The position numbers were made by a program, and so were the translations under genes. From UBA668 sp031366885 (GTDB lineage Bacteria > Actinomycetota > Acidimicrobiia > Acidimicrobiales > Ilumatobacteraceae), in NCBI GenBank assembly GCA_031366885.1, contig JANLPB010000067.1, positions 1 to 10,863 of the forward strand: a stretch of DNA of 10,863 nucleotides. Direction: 5' to 3'. Shown here in pieces: positions 5,757 through 10,863 of this stretch (position 1 is the first letter of the stretch; each line of letters begins with the position of its first letter). The notes beneath the pieces were generated by a model, which was given only the letters and a program-made list of their open reading frames with translations, did not search any database and had not been told where the DNA came from.

Positions 5757-7514
5757 TCAGCCTTTGAGGTGGCTGATCACGTCGGCGAGGGCGACGTCGG
5801 CGCGTTCGCCGGTGCGCCGGTCCTTGACCTCGACCAGACCGTCGACCAGACCGCGGCCGACGACCACGATCGTGGGCATGCCCAACAGCTCGGCGTCGTT
5901 GAACTTCACGCCGGGCGACACGCCAATGCGGTCGTCCAGTAACACGCGCAGCCCGGCGGCCTCGCATTCGGCGGCCAACAGCTCGGCGGCCGGCAGCTGA
6001 GGGTCGCTGGCTTTACCGGTGGCGACAATGTGGACGTCGGCGGGCGACACTTCTTTGGGCCATACAAGCCCCTTCTCGTCGCAGTTCAGCTCGGCAACGG
6101 CCGCAACCGCACGCGACACACCGATTCCATATGAGCCCATGGTGACGACGCGCGTCTTGCCGTTCTCGTCGAGCACGGTGAGGCCCAGCGCCTCGGCGTA
6201 TTTGCGGCCGAGTTGGAAGATGTGGCCCATCTCGATGCCGCGAGCCATCTCCAACGCGGACCCGCAATTCGGGCAGGGGTCGCCGCCGTGCACCTCGGCG
6301 GCTTCGATGATGCCGTCGGGGGTGAAGTCGCGGCCCATCACCAAGTCCTTGACGTGACGGCCGTGGGTGTCGGCGCCGGTGATCCAGCGTGTGCCGTCCA
6401 CAATTCGCGGGTCGACCAGGAAACGGATTCCTGCGGGCTTCTCCTCACCCAGCGCGCCCGGCCCGATGTAACCCTTGGCGAGGTGGGGGTTCTTGGCGAA
6501 GTCGTCCTCGCTGAACGGCTCGATCTCGGCGGGGGAGACCTGCGCCTCGAGCCGCTTCATATCGACCTCGCGGTCGCCGGGGACGCCAATCGCGAGCGCG
6601 GTGACGGTGCCGTCGGGGTGCTTGAGCTTGACGACGAGGTTCTTCAACGTGTCGCTGGCCAGCCAATCGCGGTCGTCGCGGCGCAGGTCGGCGCGGGCAT
6701 TGAACAGGTCGACCAAGGTCTGAATGGTGGGGGTGTCGGGAGTGTCGACGACCAACGCTGCGGGAAGCCCTTCGAACGGAACTGTTGCCGGGGGAGCGAC
6801 GCGGACCGCCTCGGTGTTGGCGGCATAGTCGCAGGCGGTACAGCGCACGTACGTGTCTTCGCCGACCGCCATCGGAGCCAAGAACTCCTCGCTGGCCGAG
6901 CCACCCATTGCGCCACTCATGGCCGAGACGATCACGTACGGCAGGCCGAGGCGATCGAACGTGCGCTGATACGCCACGCGGTGCTTCTGGTAGCTGGCCT
7001 CCAGCCCTTCGTCGTCGATGTCGAAGCTGTAGCTGTCCTTCATCACGAACTCGCGGGTGCGAAGCAGGCCAGCGCGCGGGCGGGCCTCGTCGCGGTACTT
7101 GGTCTGGATCTGATAGATCACCAGCGGTAGGTCCTTGTAGCTGCTGTACAGGTCCTTCACCAGCAGCGTGAACATCTCTTCATGTGTGGGCGCCAGCAGG
7201 AAGTCGGCGCCCTTGCGATCCTTGAGGCGAAACAGGTTGTCCCCGTAGTCGGTCCAGCGGCCACTGGCCTCGTACGGCTCGCGGGGCAAGAGAGCGGGGA
7301 AGTGGACTTCTTGGAAGCCCTCGCGGTCCATCTCCTCGCGCACGATGCGCTCGATGTTGCGATACACGATCCAACCCAGTGGCAGCCAGGTGAAGCCGCC
7401 CGGCGCAGCGCGGCGAATGTAACCGCCGCGCACGAGCAGCCGGTGGCTGGCCACCTCGGCATCGGCGGGGTCCTCGCGCAGGGTACGGAGAAACAACGTC
7501 GACATTCGCAGCAC
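5757..7514 (-). CDS. proS: Prolyl-tRNA synthetase, bacterial type with editing insertion
   Basis: Predicted 585-residue class II aminoacyl-tRNA synthetase that charges tRNA-Pro. In order: the N-terminus MSTLFLRTLREDPADAE (4-20), APTHEE (108-113), motif 2 with RDEARPRAGLLRTREF (141-156), the insertion (INS) editing domain from about 225 to the 390s, which normally clears Ala-tRNA-Pro, motif 3 with MGSYGIGVSR, and a C-terminal anticodon-binding domain ending VISHLKG. A C-x2-C pair at 225-228 and a CPNC later in the chain may form a metal site, as in several non-enterobacterial homologues. I chose the GTG at 7514 (MLRMSTLF) because AAAGGTG (7527-7521) lies six bases before it. The ATG at 7505 would be three residues shorter but has a poorly spaced site. 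The length is typical. It is divergent from rimP and is followed by the His/Cys-rich protein gene. The identity is clear. Confidence 0.97.
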   Translation of the reverse strand: MLRMSTLFLRTLREDPADAEVASHRLLVRGGYIRRAAPGGFTWLPLGWIVYRNIERIVREEMDREGFQEVHFPALLPREPYEASGRWTDYGDNLFRLKDRKGADFLLAPTHEEMFTLLVKDLYSSYKDLPLVIYQIQTKYRDEARPRAGLLRTREFVMKDSYSFDIDDEGLEASYQKHRVAYQRTFDRLGLPYVIVSAMSGAMGGSASEEFLAPMAVGEDTYVRCTACDYAANTEAVRVAPPATVPFEGLPAALVVDTPDTPTIQTLVDLFNARADLRRDDRDWLASDTLKNLVVKLKHPDGTVTALAIGVPGDREVDMKRLEAQVSPAEIEPFSEDDFAKNPHLAKGYIGPGALGEEKPAGIRFLVDPRIVDGTRWITGADTHGRHVKDLVMGRDFTPDGIIEAAEVHGGDPCPNCGSALEMARGIEMGHIFQLGRKYAEALGLTVLDENGKTRVVTMGSYGIGVSRAVAAVAELNCDEKGLVWPKEVSPADVHIVATGKASDPQLPAAELLAAECEAAGLRVLLDDRIGVSPGVKFNDAELLGMPTIVVVGRGLVDGLVEVKDRRTGERADVALADVISHLKG

Positions 7515-7523
7515 GGGAAACAC

Positions 7524-7555
7524 CTTTGTCGTTGAGAGGCTTTGTCGTTCAGAGG
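7524..7555 (-). repeat. Tandem 16-bp repeat in the proS leader
   Basis: CTTTGTCGTTGAGAGG (7524-7539) is directly followed by CTTTGTCGTTCAGAGG (7540-7555), 15 of 16 bases identical. On the proS strand the downstream copy ends in the AAAG that forms part of the Shine-Dalgarno sequence, so only one of the two copies sits next to the start codon. It could be a recent slip duplication or a pair of binding sites. Confidence 0.6.
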
Positions 7556-7605
7556 CAGAGTTGAGCGGGTGAGCGGGCCGCCGGAGGCAGCGCACAGCAG
7601 GCCGA

Positions 7606-7611
7606 ACCCTA
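7606..7611 (-). promoter_or_regulatory. Candidate -10 element for proS
   Basis: TAGGGT on the minus strand resembles actinobacterial -10 elements and would give a leader of about 85 bases before the GTG start, containing the 16-bp tandem repeat. No good -35 is visible. Confidence 0.25.
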
Positions 7612-7623
7612 CCGGTTGCCCGC

Positions 7624-7629
7624 TATACT
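7624..7629 (+). promoter_or_regulatory. Candidate -10 element for the rimP-nusA-infB operon
   Basis: TATACT matches five of six positions of the vegetative -10 consensus and stands out in this GC-rich context. Transcription would start near 7636, just before two hairpins in the leader and about 105 bases before rimP. The region 17 bp upstream (near 7601) shows no recognisable -35. Confidence 0.45.
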
Positions 7630-7643
7630 CGTCGGGTCTTTGA

Positions 7644-7690
7644 AGTTCACCGAACTAGAGGCGTGGGCTCCTCAGCCCACGCCTTCTTTA
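7644..7690 (+). terminator. Leader hairpin pair, likely attenuator before rimP-nusA
   Basis: A small hairpin AGTTC-ACC-GAACT (7644-7656) is followed two bases later by a perfect 11-bp stem, AGGCGTGGGCT (7659-7669) with AGCCCACGCCT (7674-7684), loop CCTC, then TCTTTA. The second looks like an intrinsic terminator with a short, interrupted U-tract. It stands at the start of the transcript and 55 bases before rimP, so it would act as an attenuator rather than end an upstream gene; the upstream gene (proS) is divergent. NusA is known to control its own operon through termination in other bacteria, which suits this position. Confidence 0.6.
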
Positions 7691-7727
7691 CTGCTAGGGC
7701 CCACTTCAGCCCGCAAACACCGTGGAG

Positions 7728-7734
7728 AGGAGGT
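7728..7734 (+). promoter_or_regulatory. Strong ribosome-binding site of rimP
   Basis: AGGAGGT is a full-strength Shine-Dalgarno sequence five bases before the ATG at 7740 and decides that start over the in-frame ATG at 7722. Confidence 0.85.
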
Positions 7735-7739
7735 CGAAA

Positions 7740-8357
7740 ATGAGCGATGCCAGCGTTCTCAAGCGTGTTCGGTCTCTGGTCGAGCCGATCATTACCGACC
7801 TCAAACTCGACCTCTACGACCTCGAGTTCCGCGGTGGCACGCTGCGCGTCACCATCGACACGCCTGCCGGCAGCCCCGGCGGCATCGACCTCGAAGCCAT
7901 TGCGTTGGCCACACGTCTGATCGGTCGTGAGTTCGACCATCACGATCCGCTGCCCGGCCACTACACACTGGAAGTGACCAGCCCGGGTTTGGAGCGCACG
8001 CTGCGCACCCCGGCGCACTATCAGCGCGAGATCGGCAAGACCATTGCGGTCCGCCTGCGCGACACCGTCAACGTCGGTCGCCGCATCCAGGGTGTGCTGA
8101 TCGCCGCCGACGAGCAGTCGGCGACGATTCGGCTGGAGACTCCCGACGCCGACGGCATCGAAGAGCGCACCGTCGCCTTCAACCAGATCGATCGGGCCCG
8201 CACGGTCTTCGTGTGGGGTCCAGCCCCCAAGCCCGGCAAGCCTTCATCGGCAGACAAGCCGAAGAAGGCCGCAGCGAAAAAGACTGCGCCGAAAGCGTCT
8301 GAACCTACGACGTCCGAATCAAAGTCCACTGCATCTACAAAGGAGGAGGCCCGGTGA
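7740..8357 (+). CDS. rimP: Ribosome maturation factor RimP
   Basis: Predicted 205-residue cytoplasmic protein needed for maturation of the 30S ribosomal subunit. The N-terminal domain (about 1-90) reads VEPIITDLKLDLYDLEFRGG, then a strand LRVTID, and ends in the family signature YTLEVTSPGLERTL (75-88). The C-terminal SH3-like domain (about 92-160) contains IQGVLIAADEQSATIRLET and ends in the strand TVFVWGP. Residues 163-205 form a low-complexity tail rich in Lys, Ala, Ser and Thr that goes beyond the family core. Its KPKKAAAKK resembles stretches in the IF-2 N-terminus of the same operon. It is the first gene of the operon, and its stop overlaps the nusA start by four bases (GTGA), so translation is coupled. 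The identity is clear from signature and gene order. Confidence 0.95.
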   Translation: MSDASVLKRVRSLVEPIITDLKLDLYDLEFRGGTLRVTIDTPAGSPGGIDLEAIALATRLIGREFDHHDPLPGHYTLEVTSPGLERTLRTPAHYQREIGKTIAVRLRDTVNVGRRIQGVLIAADEQSATIRLETPDADGIEERTVAFNQIDRARTVFVWGPAPKPGKPSSADKPKKAAAKKTAPKASEPTTSESKSTASTKEEAR

Positions 8358-9628
8358 GCAGCCTCGATATGTCCGAAGCGGTCAAGATGTTGGCCAACGA
8401 GAAGAACATTTCGGTCGACACCTTGCTCCAAGTGTTGGTCGACGCGTTGGCAACTGCCTACAAGCGTCGCCCCGGCGCCGCGGCCGAGGTCGAAGTTGGC
8501 ATCCATCCCGACACGTTCGAGTTCACGTTCACTGCGTTCGACGTCGACGAAGACGGCAACTGGGTCAACGAGCGCGACGACACCCCGCGCAAGGAAGAGA
8601 TGGGCCGAATCGCCGCCCAGACCTTCCGCCAGGTCATGAGCCAGCGCATCCGCGAGGCCGAGCGCGACCGCAAGTTCGAGGAATACGCGAACCGCGAAGG
8701 CGACATCGTCACCGGCATCATCCAGCAAGCCGACGACCGCTACACCCTGCTCGACCTTGGTCGGGTGGAGAGCCTGCTGCCCAAGGCAGAGCAGGTTCCA
8801 TTCGAGCGCCCAGTCCCCGGCGACCGTGTCAAGGCGTACATCGTCGAAGTCCGCAAGACCGCCAAGGGCCCGCAGATCGTCGTCAGCCGCACGCACCCCG
8901 GTCTCATCAAGCGCCTGTTCGAGCTGGAAGTTCCCGAGATCGCTGACGGCATCGTCGAGATCAAGGGCTGTGCCCGCGAGCCCGGCCATCGCACCAAGAT
9001 CGCCGTGTGGAGCAACGACCACAACGTCGACCCCGTCGGCGCGTGCGTCGGCGCCCGTGGCGGTCGCGTCCGCATGGTGGTCAACGAGCTGCGTGGCGAG
9101 AAGATCGACATCGTGCCGTTCAGCGAGGACCTGGCCGACTTCGTGGCCAAGGCGCTTTCGCCCGCGAAGGTCGTCGCCGTCATCATCAGTGACGACGGCA
9201 CCCAGGCCGACGTGATCGTGCCCGACAATCAGCTCAGTCTGGCAATCGGTAAGGAAGGCCAGAACGCTCGCTTGGCTGCTCGCCTCACCGGTGTTCGCAT
9301 CGACATTCGTGGCGAAACCGAGCCGGATCACGGCATCGACGACGACGCCGATTACGAAGAGGGCGAGTGGGTTGCCAACGCCGAGACGGGTGCCATGGAA
9401 TGGCATGCGGCCGACGGCACCATCCTCACCCAGGAGCAGTGGAACGAGCAGGCAGCTGCCGCTCCCGCGCAAGACGACGCTGTTGGCGCCGAGGCGGGCA
9501 CCGAAGAGAACGTGACCGCCGACGAGGCGACCACCGAAGTCAAGGAAAACGACGAGCCGGCTGTCGCCGCAGACGCAGCCGGTGAACGACAACAATCAGG
9601 ACAGGAAGCAGGTGGTGAGCACGCCTGA
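8354..9628 (+). CDS. nusA: Transcription termination/antitermination factor NusA
   Basis: Predicted 424-residue RNA polymerase-binding elongation factor that modulates pausing, termination and antitermination. In order: the N-terminal polymerase-binding domain (1-110), the S1 domain (about 115-180, from GDIVTGIIQQ to QIVVSRTHP), KH1 (about 181-258, with CVGARGGRVRMVVNELRGEK at 231-250) and KH2 (about 260-320, with AIGKEGQNARLAARLTG at 297-313). The E. coli-type acidic repeats AR1/AR2 are absent. Instead residues 321-424 are a strongly acidic, probably disordered tail that includes a Trp-containing stretch, EWVANAETGAMEWHAADG (338-355). The GTG start at 8354 overlaps the rimP stop and has GGAGGAGG five bases before it. 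The following gene overlaps the end of nusA. The identity is certain; the tail is lineage-specific. Confidence 0.97.
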   Translation: MSSLDMSEAVKMLANEKNISVDTLLQVLVDALATAYKRRPGAAAEVEVGIHPDTFEFTFTAFDVDEDGNWVNERDDTPRKEEMGRIAAQTFRQVMSQRIREAERDRKFEEYANREGDIVTGIIQQADDRYTLLDLGRVESLLPKAEQVPFERPVPGDRVKAYIVEVRKTAKGPQIVVSRTHPGLIKRLFELEVPEIADGIVEIKGCAREPGHRTKIAVWSNDHNVDPVGACVGARGGRVRMVVNELRGEKIDIVPFSEDLADFVAKALSPAKVVAVIISDDGTQADVIVPDNQLSLAIGKEGQNARLAARLTGVRIDIRGETEPDHGIDDDADYEEGEWVANAETGAMEWHAADGTILTQEQWNEQAAAAPAQDDAVGAEAGTEENVTADEATTEVKENDEPAVAADAAGERQQSGQEAGGEHA

Positions 9629-9959
9629 TACTCGACTTGCAGCACCGCTGCGCACCTGCATCGGCTGCCGTCAGCAACGGCCGCAGTCGCAGCTCGTGCG
9701 TTGTGTCGTGAGCCCACAGGGCGCCACAGTCAGCCGTACCTCGGCTGGAAGAGGCGCCTGGTTGTGCTCTGTGGACTGCTTTCACACCGCCGGCCGCCGT
9801 AAGGCATTCGACCGGGCGTGGAAGCAATCGGTGCACCCCGACGCCCTCCAACCTTTGGAGTCCGCGTTGCGTACCGCATTCGAAGACGTGATCATCAACA
9901 TGGAAGAATTACCGACCGTCGGAGTTGCGTCCGACGAACCGGCAGCGACGAAAGGCTGA
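9615..9959 (+). CDS. rnpM: YlxR/DUF448 family protein, RNase P modulator RnpM
   Basis: Predicted 114-residue basic RNA-binding protein. The YlxR motifs are RTCIGCR (13-19), QLVRCVVSPQG (26-36), GRGAWLC (45-51), C55 and RKAFDRAW (62-69). In Bacillus subtilis the family member RnpM binds RNase P RNA and modulates its activity; this role is transferred by homology. The start is uncertain: GTG at 9615 gives MSTPDTRLA and overlaps nusA by 14 bases, with AGGA (9603-9606) eight bases before it. GTG at 9612 or 9582 is also in frame, but an earlier start would add residues unlike the family. The place between nusA and infB is the conserved one. The C-terminal ~25 residues go beyond the conserved core. 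The gene ends eight bases before the infB start. Confidence 0.9.
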   Translation: MSTPDTRLAAPLRTCIGCRQQRPQSQLVRCVVSPQGATVSRTSAGRGAWLCSVDCFHTAGRRKAFDRAWKQSVHPDALQPLESALRTAFEDVIINMEELPTVGVASDEPAATKG

Positions 9960-9967
9960 AACGGGTT

Positions 9968-10863
9968 TTGGCAAAGAACATGCGCGTACACGAGCTCGCA
10001 AAAGCGCTCGGAATGACGAATCAAGAGATGATGTCGCTGTGCGATGTGATGGGTGTCGGGGTGAAGAGTCACTCCTCCACGCTGATCGAGGCGCAGGCCG
10101 ACCGTCTCCGTCGACGCGCGGAGCGTGAGGGTCTCACGCGGCCCGAGCAGCCCGAAGAAGTCAAGGCGGTCAAGAAATCTGCCAAGAAGGCAGCCCCCGC
10201 CGCTGCGGCTGATGTCCCCGCTGCCGACGACGGTGCGCCGACGCCCGCGCCGGTGAAGAAGGCTGCCGCCAAGAAGGTCGCCGAGCCGAAGGACGAATCG
10301 GACGCCGTTGCGCCCGCCGACGTCCCTGCCCCCGCACCGGCTCCGGTTGCGGACGTCAAGCAGGCGCCCGAGGTTGCCGAGACCCCTGCGGCGCCGCCTG
10401 CCATCAGGCCAGTCGCGGCCCCCGTCGCTGCTGCCCCTGTCGCTGCGGTGACGCCGCCGGCTCCAGCGCCCACTCCAGTCCAGGCCGCAGCACCGGCCGC
10501 TGCGGTGCAGCAGGCGCCCGACGTGTCGGTGGCCCCTGCGCCCAGCATTTCCGAGTCACCCGCAGCGTCCGCCGATGGTTCCGCTCCAACGCGAATCACC
10601 AGCAGCCGTCCGACTGCTGGCGAGCCGCCGCGCCCTGCTGCCCGACCCGCCGTCTCGTCGGAGCCCGCAGCGTCCAGCGCACCGGCCCCGTCCGCACCGC
10701 GCCCCGCCGGTGCTGCCCCCAGCCGACCCGGTGGCCCGCCCCCCGGTCGACCGCCGGGCCCGCCGCCCGGCCCCCCCACGTGCACGTCTGGTAAGGCAAA
10801 TACCCCGCCGCCCGGTGGCGGTCGCACGATCTCGTCGTCCGGTAAGCAGAACCCCCCGCCTCC
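9968..10863 (+). CDS. infB: Translation initiation factor IF-2, N-terminal part, cut by the window end
   Basis: The frame is open to the window end (298 complete codons), so only the N-terminal region of the initiator-tRNA-binding GTPase is visible. Residues 5-56 (MRVHELAKALGMTNQEMM, through VKSHSSTLIEAQADRLRRRA) are the IF2_N domain. From about residue 60 the chain is a low-complexity linker, first Lys/Ala-rich (KKSAKKAAP, VKKAAAKKVAEPK), then Pro/Ala-rich and finally Gly/Pro-rich. This is usual for actinobacterial IF-2, and the G domain must lie beyond the window. The TTG at 9968 gives MAKNMRVHELAK, which fits the family start; ATG at 9980 would be four residues shorter. AAAGG at 9951-9955 is rather far from the TTG. 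The last 120 bases are extremely C-rich, so sequencing errors are possible there, but the frame stays sensible. Confidence 0.93.
   Translation, partial: MAKNMRVHELAKALGMTNQEMMSLCDVMGVGVKSHSSTLIEAQADRLRRRAEREGLTRPEQPEEVKAVKKSAKKAAPAAAADVPAADDGAPTPAPVKKAAAKKVAEPKDESDAVAPADVPAPAPAPVADVKQAPEVAETPAAPPAIRPVAAPVAAAPVAAVTPPAPAPTPVQAAAPAAAVQQAPDVSVAPAPSISESPAASADGSAPTRITSSRPTAGEPPRPAARPAVSSEPAASSAPAPSAPRPAGAAPSRPGGPPPGRPPGPPPGPPTCTSGKANTPPPGGGRTISSSGKQNPPP

Noticed and set aside
6213..7130. Plus-strand open frame of 305 codons inside proS
   Set aside because: It is antisense to a gene with clear class II synthetase motifs and has no recognisable domain.
7515..7739. tRNA gene or T-box riboswitch between proS and rimP
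   Set aside because: No cloverleaf or acceptor-type sequence precedes rimP, and the proS leader shows neither a T-box sequence nor a terminator/antiterminator pair.
8021..9595. Minus-strand open frame of 524 codons across rimP and nusA
   Set aside because: It is antisense to two clear housekeeping genes; its length reflects codon bias in GC-rich DNA.
10069..10827. Minus-strand open frame rich in Gly and Ala opposite infB
   Set aside because: It mirrors the Pro/Ala linker of IF-2, which continues the conserved IF2_N domain on the plus strand.
10735..10863. Frameshift in the C-rich part of infB
   Set aside because: The frame stays open and gives Gly/Pro-rich sequence on both sides; the third frame hits a stop at once and the second gives Arg-rich sequence unlike the linker.

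Overview
The window looks like a chromosomal segment of a high-GC actinobacterium. The nusA-infB region, the prolyl-tRNA synthetase and the uncharacterised His/Cys protein fit an Acidimicrobiia-type genome (for example an Ilumatobacter relative), but that placement is a judgement from memory of these families, not a computed one. Most of the window is ordinary housekeeping and lipid-metabolism DNA. I see no transposase, integrase, phage gene, CRISPR array, tRNA or rRNA.

Left part (1-1214): one plus-strand gene (167-1096) encodes an AbiEi-like/DUF559-type protein with a Vsr-like nuclease fold at its C-terminus. No toxin partner is next to it. It is flanked on both sides by G/C-run-rich DNA that carries the same short modules in inverted orientation. 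On its right side there is also a long hairpin, a pair of 14-bp direct repeats and a G-quadruplex-type tract that runs into the end of the next gene.

Middle part (1215-5109): two minus-strand genes, an FAD-dependent geranylgeranyl-reductase-family oxidoreductase and a Tat-exported peptidoglycan-amidase/PGRP protein, are read away from a short divergent promoter region. On the other side of that region lie two plus-strand genes, an SDR dehydrogenase and a MaoC-type enoyl-CoA hydratase 2. Together these two look like a split bacterial version of the peroxisomal multifunctional enzyme type 2 used in beta-oxidation.

Right-middle part (5102-7514): the hydratase converges with, and overlaps by 8 bp, a minus-strand gene for an uncharacterised His/Cys-rich protein with a receiver-like start. 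Upstream of that gene on the same strand is proS, a bacterial-type prolyl-tRNA synthetase with the editing insertion. A 16-bp tandem repeat lies in the proS leader.

Right part (7515-10863): a divergent promoter region separates proS from the operon rimP-nusA-ylxR(rnpM)-infB. It encodes the 30S maturation factor, the transcription elongation factor, an RNase P-modulating protein and the start of translation initiation factor IF-2. The genes overlap or nearly abut and are translationally coupled. The leader before rimP holds a small hairpin followed by an 11-bp terminator-like hairpin, a plausible attenuation site for the NusA operon. infB runs off the window end after 298 codons.
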